A stretch of 64,000 nt of DNA from Aporrectodea caliginosa (GCA_020284085.1 JACEVL010000062.1:1374795-1438794), one strand, 5' to 3'; positions 11,788 to 33,470 are shown, numbered from the stretch's first letter. Numbers and translations: made by a program. The notes: generated by a model not told the origin, from the sequence alone.

Positions 11788-12065
11788 CAGTGCTTTTTTT
11801 TCAGTTGAACGGTCCGGAACGGCGTTCCGGGACCTTTCTTCAGCTATTAAAATAATTTATTAAATTAAAAATTGGAATAAAAAAAAAATTATTTCAAATT
11901 ACTTAGAAACTTAGAAATTACTTAGAAACTTTAATTTAATTTCAGTTCTTTCAGTGTTTATTGATATTGATTCATATGAAATCGAAATATTAGCATAAAA
12001 TATGCCCCTATAATTGTTATGATTTTTTGAGTTCCGGAACCTTTTTTTCTAGAAAAAAAGCACTG
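11788..12065. mobile_element. Non-autonomous hAT element (278 bp)
   Basis: Terminal inverted repeats CAGTGCTTTTTTT face each other, and an exact 8-bp duplication GTTAATTA flanks the element (11780-11787 and 12066-12073). An 8-bp target duplication with CAGTG termini is diagnostic of hAT. The interior is AT-rich with no open frame. Sub-terminal TTCCGGAACC-like inverted sequences lie near both ends. Confidence 0.88.
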
Positions 12066-12786
12066 GTTAATTATAGTCTATTTATCATTTATCAAGGCAA
12101 ATCGACAAAAATAATTATGTTGAAGTAACAAAAATTGCCCCAGGAGATTTAAAACACCATAGGACCTATAATTAGAAACAAAATCGAAGTTGGACGACAA
12201 CTCTGTCTAAGTGAGAAACGGATATGTAATTATTTACATTCCTCTAAATATAGATTCCTTTGTTCTTCAGTTTAACAACATCTCGTGACAACATCGACCA
12301 TTGACGTCATACCGTACATCAAGAATGCCACAAACAATTTTGTTGCGTCATTGCTTAAAATCAGAATTCCTTTCTGAAAAAGGTGGCAATGTCTTCGCTT
12401 CAAAAGCACATATATAATCCTTCCTATAATAGATTCGACCTCTGAACTTAATAATACAAAACATAATCAATCACAGTTAAGTTGACATCTCGACGGTTAA
12501 TTATTTTCTTTGGTCCAAATGCCAACAGTCGATAGTTGAGCATTTTTAATTAGAAACGCGTAACTCTCATTTAATTCGCTAGAGGGCAGTACGCCTACTA
12601 ATTCGCCAGGCGAGAGTAGCATCAACAAACCAACGATTCAAATGCAAAAGACGGTGGTAGTCTAAAACAAAACAAAATTACCGCGTTGACCTGTTATTTT
12701 CGGTTTGAATGCATTCAATAAGTCAGGAAATGTAACGATCACAATGAGATTCAATAAATGAGGCCAAACCGATATTGGCGGCAAGT

Positions 12787-12897
12787 GCCCCGGTGGCGCA
12801 ATCGGTTAGCGCGCCGTACTTATAGACAGTAGTCCGAAAGGACATGGCGTGCTTATGAGAGATGCGGAGGTTGTGAGTTCGATCCTCACCCGGGGCA
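12787..12897 (+). tRNA. tRNA-Ile(UAU) with intron
   Basis: Acceptor strands GCCCCGG and CCGGGGC pair perfectly, followed by discriminator A. The D arm, anticodon stem CCGTA/TGCGG and T arm (GTGAG TTCGATC CTCAC) are intact. The anticodon TAT is at 12821-12823. A 37-nt intron (12825-12861) sits one base after the anticodon, where animal tRNA-Ile(UAU) genes usually carry one. Identity elements match the vertebrate gene as I recall it (GGCGCAATCGGTTAGCGCG). A short T run, TTGTTTTT, follows at about 12900 as a probable Pol III terminator. Confidence 0.96.
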
Positions 12898-13289
12898 GCT
12901 TGTTTTTACACATGCTCATTTTCTATAAATCTGTTTGTATATGAACTTATGAAGCCTCCAATTTTTGCACTACACAATTACACCGTAATTTAATCTGTAA
13001 GCAATTAATATTTCACGAAATGGTCAAACTATACACTAAGGTGTAATTGAGCGAAAATGATTTAATTTAAGGCTACCTGTCTATGTAGGATTATAATAAC
13101 TATATTAGATTTACAAGGTGGTTAAAAATAAGAGGGTTTAAATTAAATAATAATAATGATAATCTTCGTCTATTGATTCAAACTGACATGAGTCACATGA
13201 CACAATATGATTACAAGTCACAGTATATAGGCTATAGGCCTATGGACGGATGATCACAAGTTATTATAGGAGTCGAATTTAACTGTATG

Positions 13290-13462
13290 GCAGCCATGCA
13301 AGGTGCCCATCTGTCCTACTGCTCATTTTACCAACGCCATCTGGCGAATGAAAGGCTGAGTCGACCTTTTTAGAAGCGTAGCGGGAATCAACCCCGCGTC
13401 CCCGTTGATCTTCTGCTCTTTGTGCCGGAGTGTTAACCATTCACCTAACCCACCCACCCTGC
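13290..13462 (-). mobile_element. tRNA-derived SINE, group D
   Basis: The minus strand reads GGTTAGGTGAATGGTTAACA ... GGGGTTGATTCCCGC, then GACTCAGCCTTTCATTCGCC. It is the same head and body as 6810-7066 with ~20% divergence and no preserved tail. Confidence 0.7.
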
Positions 13463-13675
13463 TCAGAAAGTCGCCTAACTGTCTTCAATGATTTCAAAAG
13501 TAGCCAATTAATGTTTCTAAATAAGAAATCTGAAGATCTTGTTATGAAAATCTTATCTCTCAAACGCAACTAATAACTGATAAAATCATTCTAACAATAC
13601 AGATGCTGCATAGAGTCGACGGAAACAGGTTTTAAGAGTAACTGAGTAAGAGTTGAACATTAATTCATTTCAGAT

Positions 13676-13870
13676 ATTTATATAGCGCCCCTTCAAGATT
13701 TCTACTCAGAGGCGCTCCAGACTACAGCGCGGACACTGAATCGGAACAGGCGGGGGTCGTCAGCATATAGTCGATGATCAATTGAGGATGCGTAATTGAG
13801 TGAGCTGAGTGGGATGATGTAGGCTAACGGACGAACAAAAGAAGTCCAACAGCAGAGTCTATAATGGAAC
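13676..13870 (-). pseudogene. LINE reverse transcriptase remnant joined to its 3' tail
   Basis: Reading leftwards, RPLAYIIPLSSL followed by DHRLYADDPRLF is the region around the YADD active site of a non-LTR reverse transcriptase. About 15 codons later the sequence jumps to the GGCGCTATATAAATATCTGA tail, so most of the C-terminal part has been deleted. The same tail ends the LINE fragment at 47300-47519 and the SINE at 16547-16788. Confidence 0.72.
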
Positions 13871-13921
13871 TCAGCAAGTGAATAGATATGACTTGGATTA
13901 GGCTTCCGATGTTTAACGGAG

Positions 13922-14000
13922 AAATAAGTAAGTAAGTAAGTTAGTATATTCTTTATTAAACAATTGCTAATCGCACGTTGGTGTACAGACACCTAATAAA
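13922..14000 (-). mobile_element. LINE 3' tail, (CTTA)n type
   Basis: AAGTAAGTAAGTAAGTTAGT, then ATTCTTTATTAAACAATTGC on the plus strand. Same 3' end as 15233-15731, on the same strand. Confidence 0.75.
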
Positions 14001-14130
14001 CACTATTAAATAGTAGACCTATACTTTGACCTCATTTTAAAGAGTGCTACTTTTTGTGACGACGTTTGACGAGGGAGGGGTTTAAAAATCGGCCAAAATC
14101 GCGTGACGTCATTTATGGACGGCCCCTATT

Positions 14131-14164
14131 ATAACTCGCGTTAGGGGCCCCTAACGCGAGTTAT
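14131..14164. repeat. Perfect 34-bp palindrome
   Basis: Arms ATAACTCGCGTTAGGGG and its exact complement meet at 14147/14148 with no spacer. It lies in unannotated sequence and is not an end of any element I could delimit. Confidence 0.95.
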
Positions 14165-14399
14165 TTAAAAATGCAAACAGAGAGAACTGTAAAAAAAATC
14201 CCATTTACGTCAACGGCATTTGATCATCAGAATTCAGAAGTCGCTAAGCACTGCATTATTCGCTGATCTCGTTAAACACCTTTAAAACGGTTGCCACCGA
14301 TGTTATGTATTCAAGTGCTGTATTACGATATGTACTTAAGGTGACGATTCTCTATTATAGACGTTTCTAACTGTAATTACTTTAGGTCGTTTAACAAGG

Positions 14400-15130
14400 A
14401 TTATTAATTACTAGCAGTTTTTACCCAGCGTTCGCCCGGGTTTTCCTCAGCGCCCGTGTATTTGAATTTAACGACATCTTCGTCAGCGCCCGTGAATTTG
14501 AATTTAACGATGTGCAAATTTTTCGTGTATCCCTCTGGCGAATTTACGCGCTGGCTTGAAATTGTTTAATTGCAACTCTACGCAATATATACTCCTGCAT
14601 AGCTAGATTTCAATGGCATTGAAACAGACTATGACCACATCGAAACTTAAAATGTCCAAATATCGGAATTTAAAGTAAATTTTGAGTTGAAATAAAGTTG
14701 GGTTGCGATCTATAGAAATTCAAATGAAAACGTTCGTTAAAAATTGCGTATCCCTAAAGTGTTGCATTGGCGAATTTTTAAGTCCGATGACCTATAAATT
14801 CAGCCGAAATCAACGGTCTTCGTGATTGGTTGCGAATCAGAGCGTTGACCTAGATGCTCCGTGTGACGTAAGGTTGCATATTTAGCCAGCGTGACGTGGA
14901 CAAATGGCCTTACTATGGCCGGTATTGAGATATAGCCTCGTCGAAAAGTTGGAAATTTAAAATGGCCATATATCGGCGTTTAAATAAAATTGCGTGCTGA
15001 AAATAGTCGCGTTGACCTAGACTTTGTGTAATAATGTTTTGTAAATTTTTTCAAATCGCTAAACCGTTCCGTTTCGGAGCCTTTAGCCGGACACACAAAC
15101 CTACGGAAGGACAGAAAAATCAGAGTTTCC
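14400..15130. repeat. Unclassified interspersed repeat with internal duplications
   Basis: CAGCGCCCGTG ... TTTGAATTTAACGA occurs twice within 70 bp (near 14450 and 14486). A ~55-bp block around CAAATATCGG/CATATATCGG recurs ~300 bp apart (14640 and 14945). The right end, CCGTTCCGTTTCGGAGCC ... ACGGAAGGACAGAAAAAT, is typical of a repeat terminus. No open frame was found. Confidence 0.5.
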
Positions 15131-15232
15131 CTTATAATATAGATACTCCGCCACTGCTCGCACTCTGGTAGTCGCAGTACCAAGTGTGGAGGAAGGAGGA
15201 GGGCGAGGCTAATCATATTATTTTGTTATAAA

Positions 15233-15731
15233 GTAAGTAAGTAAGTAAGTATATTCTTTAATAAAACCAATTGCATATCCGCACTCTGGTGTAGGCCTAC
15301 ATGCATCTTAACAACAATCAACAGTTAATGTTAATACGAGTACAACATTCTAACAATAAACGTCTTTCGCTGTAAATTATCTGCAAGAGGTACACAATGG
15401 TCGTGCGATCGCGGTCGCAGGGTATATTGTTGGGGCTTTTTGGTGGAAGTAAACTATGCAGTACGTGGCCCTGGTTCATCAGGACCGCAGAGAAAAGACG
15501 GTTGTCAGCTTCAAGACAAAGTCGCTCAGATTTTGGGTAGTCTTCAGGAAGATACCGGAGGCGGATTAGCTTGCTTATTACTGATTGAAGTCGGCATCTA
15601 TCCTGTTTTCCCGCAAACCCCCACCAGGCCGGGGCAGCATAGAGTAAACGAGCCACAGTTGTTGCACGTACTACATCATAAAGCTGCAGACCCTTGAGGC
15701 CATGTGCAACAAGAATGCGCAGGGCATACAT
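15233..15731 (-). pseudogene. LINE ORF2 C-terminal fragment with (CTTA)n tail
   Basis: The minus-strand frame contains ALRILVAHGLKGLQLYDVVR, TTVARLLYAAPAWWGFAGKQ and HVLHSLLPPKS. This is the conserved region after the reverse transcriptase palm in CR1/L2-like non-LTR elements (ATTVARLLYASPAWWG; PHHVLH-LLPP). It runs to a stop and then a 3' UTR ending in AATAAAGAATATACTTACTT and ACTT repeats. The element is 5'-truncated. Four tail-only or near-tail copies occur on the same strand (9003, 13922, 35033, 43082). Confidence 0.85.
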
Positions 15732-16546
15732 TGATTGTTTTGCCTTACTGCATATTCGGGTGATATGAGGCTCAAAACTGAGAACTTCTGTAAATGTAAC
15801 CCCTATGACACAGTGTCGTTAAGTTACAACGAATCAACCACATATAGTGACATGATAGAGTACTTTTTAACATCTTTAAATGGTGACTTTGAACTGAAAT
15901 ATTTCAAAAACTTTAAAGACGTCGTTTAACATTGGAATACCTCTTTACATATAGGCTACATGCAGTACGAAACTGTTCTTTAAGGGAGGAGATGTAAGAG
16001 CGCCGCCAAAGGTCTTGGCAGGCATAAGATGTCGTGAAACACTTAAGTCTTGTTAAAGCCATGAACTCGTTAGACACCTTTAAAACGGACTGTACCGATG
16101 CTATATATAAATTTCTCAACCATTGTTCTAATCACATAGATCCCATCGTTGTTCATAATGCCGTCGACGACCATGATCATCATCATATCATATTCGTTTA
16201 ATTTCAAAAATAATCCAGTTGACAAAACGCAACAGGTTACAAGTAACACAATTAGCTAAAACAGTCAGGCTAACGTTAATAATTCTAGACAAATATACAA
16301 GTAATTATAATTATAGGACAATTAATTAATATGTATGATAGCCAAAAGATATCGTTAACAATTGAGGCAATAATTCCTAGGCCTACTCTAAACCCGTCAC
16401 TGCATGTCCTGTGTTAGTGCCAGTCTCTAGTCTTGATAAAAGTGGAGGGGACGCTAATAGTTATAATCTTTGTTATGACATACAACCGTTAAACAGTAAC
16501 TAATCGGCCAATTCCTTCTCTGTCGTATACGGCTTTCGTTGTAATT

Positions 16547-16788
16547 CATTCATTCATTCATTCATTTCAGATATTTATATAGCGCCCCTACAAGATTTCT
16601 ACTCAGAGGCGCTCCCGACTACTGCGCGGACACTGAATCGTAGTTTCACGCCGAAGCGCATGAGCAATTGCGAGTGAAGGACTTGCCCAGGGTCCCTACG
16701 CGGCGGCTTGAGGTGGATTCGAACCCGCAACCCTCCGGCTGCAAGGCACCGAACATACCCCTACACCACCGAGCCCCACAATGAGATT
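16547..16788 (-). mobile_element. tRNA-derived SINE, group E (full length)
   Basis: The minus strand begins GGGGCTCGGTGGTGTAGGGG and includes GGGTTCGAATCCACCTCAA, a tRNA-like head. The body is CAAGTCCTTCACTCGCAATT. It ends in GGCGCTATATAAATATCTGA with an (AATG)n tail. The last ~60 bp are shared with LINE copies at 13676 and 47300, as expected if that LINE mobilises it. Confidence 0.82.
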
Positions 16789-17009
16789 ACGTTAAACCCT
16801 GGAAAGTAATTGCTAATTCGATTCCACATTCTTAACAGTAAAAAATGTAAATATTACATCGTCAACGGCCATAGATGTCATAAGTTGTCGTTTGAGCGGG
16901 ATAAGTTGATGACCTCGTTGAGCACCTTTAACACGTTTTAAACTGATTCTCTATAAGGTTAATATTTCCTCAGCTCTGAATTACCTTTCCGGGTCTAATC
17001 TTTTTTACT

Positions 17010-17215
17010 CAATTCAATTTAAGTCTTTTATTGACGCAAAGTACCAAATTCTTCACATAAAACAAATCTAGCAGTAGGCCTACAGTACGATTATCAATTA
17101 TATATGCAGCAAAGTTGTCTGCCATAATATGACGATCGGTTTCCTAGTGTCAAAGGGTTATTCCTAAAGGAGCAATAATGCTCCGCTGCCAGGGAGCCCC
17201 ATTTCCCTTAATTTT
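17010..17215. repeat. Probable retroelement 3' region
   Basis: AGTCTTTTATTGACGCAAAG near one end and a small inverted repeat (GGAGCAATAATGCTCC) plus GGGAGCCCCATTTCCCTTAA near the other resemble a LINE 3' UTR on the minus strand. No open frame remains; the call is weak. Confidence 0.35.
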
Positions 17216-18379
17216 TTAAGTATCTAACGTCATCTTATTACAACAAAACTTTCAAAAGCCGTCTACGACAAAGAAGTAATTTTGTCGATTAGTTACTGAC
17301 ACTGTTTAATGGCGGTATGTCAATAATGTCATAACAAAGATATAACTATGCCCGATGCGTATAGGCCTACGTTGATCCTGACTTCTGGCCAGCCAGAGAC
17401 GAGAGTCGGTGACAAGTGCACAAGGGCGAAAGTACCTCTGTCACCTGATGTCCGTGCATTGCAGTCCCGTGCTCAGTGCCAGCCGGTGCCAGTCTCAAGA
17501 CTGGATGAAGGAGGAGGGCGACGCTAATGGTCTTTGTTACTACGCAGTGTCGTTAAACTGCCAAAGAGTCAGATGAGCTTCAAAATTCGAAGCATGCCGT
17601 GTGCGGTCAGATTATAATAGACTTACACTACCTTTTCAGACAAAGAAACTGAATTGAAATTAAGAAGATCAAACAGATATCGATTCTCTAGCTTAACGGA
17701 TTACAGAATTTCTTTAGAATTGTTTTGTCTCAATTTACTAACTCAGAAGCATCTTAAATATACGAATGCAAACCAAAAAAAATCAAGAAACTGAACTGAT
17801 ATACAAAAAACTGTTTCTTGTTGTTGTTAAACACGTCAACGGCCATAGCAGCCAGAAGATGTCGTTAAGCTTTTTGGAATATTAAAGCTTCGAAATTAGC
17901 TGTAATATATTAACCTAATAAAAATTAGTTTAGGGCCACAGAATGAATGCAGGTGGATAAAGGAGGAGGGCAACGCTAAAAATCCTTCTTAACATTAAAC
18001 AAGGCACCTAATTTACAAATAGTTAAAAAGCACGCTGCGTTTATACCTTCTAAATGGAAAGTAATTCCTCTATACCTGCGTGGATCTTATTGTTAGTAGC
18101 TAAGTTGTAGTAGTTAAAAATATGCACTGACGGTTGGATTTCTGATTAATCGTGACTTCGCGAGTCACTTGAATACTGATTTTATTCCAAAGCACATTAT
18201 ATCCTCTGTTCCATCTTAATATAATTTTATGTTTTGTTATGGTGTAAATGGAAACCCTGTCTAGCAGGATTGTTATCCATTGTGGAGCCCCGTTGTTGCC
18301 TGTGTACCAATAGTTTAAGTTGTACTTACCATTGTATGTATTGTGTCTTGGATCACAAAGGCTACAATAAATGACTGAT

Positions 18380-18560
18380 TGAGTGACTGAGTGACTGATT
18401 GATTGAATGACTGACTGATTGCTTGATTGCTTGATTGATTTATTTATTGATTTATTGGTTGATTTGTTGTTTCAATTGCATAACAATCATGTAAATGTAC
18501 AGCGCAGTGCGTTTGTCAGGCGCTTCAATAAAGAAAAGAATATTATTATTATTATTAATT
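18380..18560 (+). mobile_element. SINE group C tail, preceded by (GATT)n
   Basis: Degenerate TGATTGAC/TGATTGCT repeats lead into CAATTGCATAACAATCATGT, AAATGTACAGCGCAGTGCGT, GCGCTTCAATAAAGAAAAGA and (ATT)n. The same 3' half occurs at 25688, 45292 and 58446. Confidence 0.65.
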
Positions 18561-18869
18561 TCGTGAACTCGTTAGACACCTTTAAAACGATTGCGATCGA
18601 TGCTATATAGTCCTCACCCCTCATTTGCTAAGTTGTATTATTAAAGATAACTATCACATTCTTTTGTTGCACTATCCATAATACGAACAGTGTTAACTGT
18701 TTAAAATAATTTCTGCCGACGTCAACGGCCTTTGTTTCAATAAGACATCGTTAAACTATGGATCCATCCATTAATTTATAAATTTCTAACATTCAGAAGT
18801 GAGAACCGTAGAAAAAATTCCTATCGTCAACGGCCTTTGGTGCCATAAGCTGTCGTTAAACAGTCACAA

Positions 18870-20160
18870 TCCTTCTAAATTTCAGTTCATCGACGAGCTA
18901 CCGTCTTCATTCAGTAAGTCCTAAGTCGTTGCAATAGGTATCAAATTTTAGCAAGTAGGCAACATGTGGCCACGTGTAACGCTTGCCCATTGACGGAAAC
19001 TTAGTGATAACTTAACTATCGTATGTCGTGCTCGTCTCTCTTGCCTTTCCTAATGTGGCAATATTTGTTCAAGTACTAACTCTTAGCGCCTCGTCGTATT
19101 GGTTTTTATGACTAGGTAACAGTGCAAGTCCGAAATAGATCAGAACTACGAGTGAAACTAATTATCCAATAGCGGAAATTTTTTACCTTATATGGGCCTG
19201 ATAGAGGGTGTCTTGGGGTGGTCCTTATTGGCACCCTCGTCTCAGATTTCATCAGTCAAGGGGCGGACAAATTGATAACAATTAACACGGGTACAATTTT
19301 GGCGTTCGTCGGGTGGAGTAAGGGTGGGTGGAGGGGAGAGCGGGCGAGGGTGGAAGCCCGTTAAATGTTATGACGTTAGAAACGTTTTATTAGTGGGGGT
19401 CTCCCTATTACTTCCCGTGCGTTGTTTATTTGCTGAGGGCAGCCATTGTAATTCGACCACTCAGCACCTCTTTGTGCTCGCTGCCCACCTTGTCATAACT
19501 TCAGTTACTGAAGGCATCGCTTTATACAATCCAACCCTCTCCTGTATTCGTTTCACCCTTCCAGCCGTACCCCGCTCTGCGACCGGACGGGACGAATCGA
19601 GTTCATGGTTTACTAATTGCTCGAAAGGGTTCTGATTTATGATCTGTAAAATCTGCGGTCTGCCCTACAGAGGGTCACTGTCGCGATTGTCCCACCCCTA
19701 GTTCCAATCAACCTTTCGCAGGAGGGGGTCCAGACTTGGTGGTCTCCCGGTTCGCGGTTTAATAAGCTGCAAGCACCTCTGATCAAAGCCAATCGAAGAA
19801 GAGCTTCCAATTCGAGGTGACCTGATCTTAGTTAACTCAATATCGGATAAGGCTTTCTTCACAACAGAGTTGCGTTACAAAACTCCTCTTATATCGCTCA
19901 CAAACAAGACTTCTTCAATTCGTTTGTTTTCCGCTAAGCGATCGGTTTCAATTTTACCAGTTTAATAAATTCGGTCAAACAAATAAGGATTTCGATTAAA
20001 ATAAAACGACTTTGTATACCTATTTCTTGCCGAAGTTCAAATTCAGAGGGGAAAAAGAAAGTTGCGCAGACAACAATTGACTTGCAGTTATTTGGACAGC
20101 GCGAAAATAAAAATCATAGATAGGACGAAGTTGTGGATAAATCACACTCTAAGAAACCAA
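18870..20160. other. Region upstream of Wnt11, no gene seen
   Basis: About 1.3 kb 5' of the Wnt11 start codon. The open frame at 19324-19635 has no recognisable protein. One TCF/LEF-like word (GATCAAAG, near 19780) is present, which is expected by chance. The promoter presumably lies here, but I could not place a start site. Confidence 0.4.
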
Positions 20161-20161
20161 G

Positions 20162-29374
<9,213 letters not shown>

Positions 29375-30491
29375 AATGGCCATCTAGCTACTGAAACTGT
29401 CATCGCTAAGCGAAAACCGATGTTACCTCCGTTTGTAGTATGTATCTAATGTCGTATTTCTGCAGCTAGTCTATGGCGTTGAAAACCACCACCTCTGACT
29501 CCGTTCCGAAGAATTTTCTAGCGCTTGATCCTTAACGTAACGTTTTCCGAGTTTGACTTGAATTTGTGTCGCTATACACCGGAGTATGCTACCGCGCTGG
29601 ATCCAAATATTCTGACTAGGCTCCAGAACTGATCCAACTAACTGGCTGGTGTGGATTTGATTTTTATATAGCGTCAGTTTTAACCTGGTTTCTCTGACGC
29701 AGTGTGTGGCACCGAGAAGTTACGGAGATTTACAACTTTGCATAGGCCTAGAGCTCGTATCTTGTGAAACATTACTGATCGCAAGGGATATCACCACGCC
29801 AACTAGCGAATGGATAAATTGTCGTGCAATGTATTCATTGTTTGCACTTTGCAATAATTATTAACGGACTACGGTGACAATGAATTTTAATTGGCGCAGA
29901 AACAGTTGAAGTTTTTTGTTAGCACACTTCTATGAACTCTTTTCACAACACTCATGGACCGCGGTTTACTTAAGAGTACTTAACGCATCTCTCGCATCGA
30001 CTACTGTAACTCTGTCATATCTGGTCTTCTCACATCGACACTACAACCTCTAACATCTGTAACTATTATACATAATGGGGCAGCAATTTCTAATTGCATT
30101 GTATTGTACGCAAGTTTCGCTACCCTGTACACAACCCATCTTATAATTACCATGCCGGACATGTAGCCCACACTGAAGTTTTTATGCCTTGATTTTTTTA
30201 TTTTTTAAATATAATTGTTTGTGGTTATTCGTATAATTTGCTTGTATTTCAGCACTTGAAATGAAGGTTGTCTAAAGGTGTTTTGAAAAAAGCGTATTTT
30301 GAATCGATAAAGAATTACATGTAGCAGTTTATGGTATCTTTAGTTCCTACAAAACCACTCTATTCTCTTTCCAAAAACTCGTATGCTTTTGATACGCCCC
30401 ACATTCTTTTGATACAAACACCCCGCATCCTGTTGAGTCTTGACGCTGAAAGCCTGCACACTTCTGATACGCGATCCACACACATTTGTTT

Positions 30492-30537
<46 letters not shown>

Positions 30538-30850
30538 TACTGTGTAACCTCATTTGAAGCAGACTCCACCTAGGGCCGTTTTGGTGGTTCACGAATTAAG
30601 AGAATGACTCCATTTTATATAAACAGAAGGGTTTACGAACAAGGAGGAAGCCAAATGCTCTTTTTAAGATTTGGTACATACAGTTATTCGAATACAACTT
30701 GTGCCACAGTGTGCCTTAAGGTCCAGGTTACAGTCGGTAGTCTATACTGTGTTGGATATAATTATAGTATGTTGCAGGATGTGGCAGTATCAAAGTACCC
30801 CTCCTCTTAGTACAGTTAGCCCTGCACGATCGACACAGATAGGTTTATTT
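29375..30850. other. Downstream of Wnt11, no further gene
   Basis: The Wnt11 3' UTR must begin here, but no clean poly(A) signal stands out (AATCGATAAAG near 30300 is weak). A (TG)n microsatellite occupies 30495-30535. No coding exon is supported. Confidence 0.5.
30495..30535. repeat. (TG)n microsatellite
   Basis: About 20 TG units. Confidence 0.95.
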
Positions 30851-30854
30851 GAGG

Positions 30855-31953
30855 TAGGGCTGCCAACCGTCCCGGATTCGCCGGGACAGTCCCGGAATCG
30901 GCCTCGTGCGTCCCGTGTCCTGGATTGATCACAAATTGTCCCGGAATTTGGTGTAAATATCCACTTCAAGGAATGTTCTTGTTTTCGCACACTAAATTCA
31001 AAAAGCCGGTCATAAATAAGTTTTACAGAGTGGCCATGGAATAGAGAGCAGCTAATACACCTTTTGCTTGAAGTTTATTCAAATTTTATAGGACAATGGT
31101 CTTTTGATGATTTGACTGTAATTTTAACGACTATTTTTTAGTAGACTAAATCCTACATCTCAGGCCGATATCAAATCTCAACACTCTCCAAGATTCTTGT
31201 CTTGAGAAACTCGCCCACGCCAGACTATCCCCACACATCACAGGCTCTCTAGGTTTCAACCTGTTCCAATCTGGTTTCAAGCCTGGCCACTCAACTTAGA
31301 CAACTCTCCTCAAAGTCACAAATGACACACTCTCCAATATTGATAACGGCTCATCAACCTTTTTATTATCTCTTGACACCTCGGCCGCCTTTGGTAAAAT
31401 GGACCACTCGCAATATGCTTTTGGCATCACTGATCATGCTCTAAAACTGGTTGACCACATACCTTGAAGGAAGGCACTTTCTCATAGCCCTAGGATCTGT
31501 CAAATCTGACACTCTGCCCTCCACCTCTGGAGTACTTCCGGGTAGTGTCCTCGGTCCTTTTCTTTTCCCCATGTTCATCTCACCAGTTACCTTTCTCGTC
31601 CAATATTTCGGGATCGAACACCATCAATATGCTGACAACACCGACATCAAAATCTCTACATCCCTCGCTGTTTTCAAACTGGACTGTTTATACAGGCCCA
31701 TCTTGACTGATATCTCCCTGCTCCACCAAGTGCTTCTGAATCGTTGCTTCTGAATCGTTGCTTTTGAATCATTGCTTTTGAATCGTTCCTTTGACTCATC
31801 AAATTACGGCACTCGAATCTCTTATTATTATTGTTATTATTATTATTATTACCCTGTCCAGTGATGCGGATAGGGTAAATTGATAATGGCATATCGAGTG
31901 ACTATATTTAAGCAGACGTCCCGGATTGGCAAAATCAAAAGTTGGCAGCCCTA
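30855..31953. mobile_element. Non-autonomous hAT element (1.1 kb) carrying a reverse transcriptase fragment
   Basis: Terminal inverted repeats TAGGGCTGCCAAC and an exact 8-bp duplication ATTTGAGG (30847-30854 and 31954-31961) define the element. CGTCCCGGA-type sub-terminal sequences occur near both ends. No transposase frame is present. Its centre (31190-31700) is a decayed non-LTR reverse transcriptase segment with its own repeat tail. Confidence 0.93.
31190..31700 (+). pseudogene. Non-LTR reverse transcriptase fragment nested in a hAT element
   Basis: Across shifting frames one reads FNLFQSGFKPGHST, SAAFGKMDHS, HALKLVDH, LEGRHFLIALGSVKSDTLPS, SGVLPGSVLGPFLFPMFISP and IEHHQYADNTDIKIS. These are reverse transcriptase blocks 2-5 of a LINE. 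The catalytic YADD has become YADN, and several frameshifts and stops interrupt it. The GITDHALK-W-YLEGRH style fits elements of the same type as the 13676 fragment. Confidence 0.88.
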
Positions 31954-33470
31954 ATTTGAGGCCTTAGCAATCTTCCGGAGAACGGACTTCCACAGAGACA
32001 GAGAGGGTAATGCCAAAAGCGGACAAGGGAAGGAGGGGTGCAAAATAGGCCATTTTTGCAGAAATCTAATGGATTACCTCCACCCATAGTTTTGCATGTA
32101 GATATGTATCTAGCTATTTTTAAAGCACCTTTTAAAGGTGCTTGACATGTCAATCCTACAGATCTGAACATATGAAATGCAACAATAGGTAAAATGGCAG
32201 ACACACAAAAACTTTATTAATTTTATTATAGAGCACAACACACAAAGTGATTACATGTCAAGGTGGGGCAATCTGGCCATATACCTCATCTGGGTTTGGG
32301 GCATGACTTGGATTAAATGTGTGCACGGTTTGAGCGAGTCCACACAACCATCGATAATCATAATTTTAATCTATATTCCTGCAAACCATATAATATGATG
32401 CATATAATTATATATATCAATCAAGCGTCTTTCTATATAAGTTTCAAATTACAATTACATAAAAAATATACAACATAATTATGTAGCATTGTGTATGTCT
32501 AATTTTCATGGGAGAAACTAGCAAAAGATACATTTCAAATAACGCTGTCTGAAAAAGGTCATGAAAAACAAGGCAAAAGATCAATGCTTCACAGGGAGAA
32601 TAATTTCAAGTCATACACCAATCTCCTATTCACTGTATTTGCAAAATTACAGTTCAATTCTCTGGCAAAAAACTCAGTAATTTTCTTAAATTAAATTCCT
32701 CTCAAGTGAGAACGGTCAGCATTAAGTGAAGGACGTTAGATATGGTGTTTTCACAAACAACCAATAAAACCAACTAAGAGTAGTACAACTTCACTCGACT
32801 TCAAAACAGTGGAGCCTCTCAGATTCCAGAAATATATTAGAGCCATACAAATTTTAGTGCAGTAAATTCAGAATATTTAGAAATTGCAGTTCCATAAACT
32901 GTGTGATTCGGATAGCATGAGAAGAACATCAAAATATTAGCCCAACTCCACTTTATACTGCAACACTTTCGAAGTACATGTTACATGTACTTCAGAGTAA
33001 CAACATGATCCTGGCAAAACAGCAAATGCTTCTCTTCACCAGTCTAGTGAAATATCTACACCAGATGGGTCAAGTAATTAACCTCTCACAACAGCTTCAG
33101 TCAAGACATATACATCTTTCACTGTTGTCTAGCATTAGTTGACCACGTCATATACAATTACTCTCACGCCATCCAGTTTTGGCTCACATATATTCTAAAA
33201 CATCAAACCACAGTCCACAAAGAAAGCAGAATTTAGCAGAAAAGATTTGATAATAAGCATATTATTATTATATACATCACGCAAATTAGCATTCAACCTA
33301 AGCAAGAAATTTTGAGGTTTTCAAACACTTCAAGAACTGACATCTCGAGACACTCATCCGACGCTTCCAATTTCATTCTGCCCCAAATTCAACATGTCCT
33401 GTAACTTCACAAGGCCTACGTTCTCCGCTAATGTGTTTTGTGGATGTCAGCAACTATGTTACAAGTAGAC

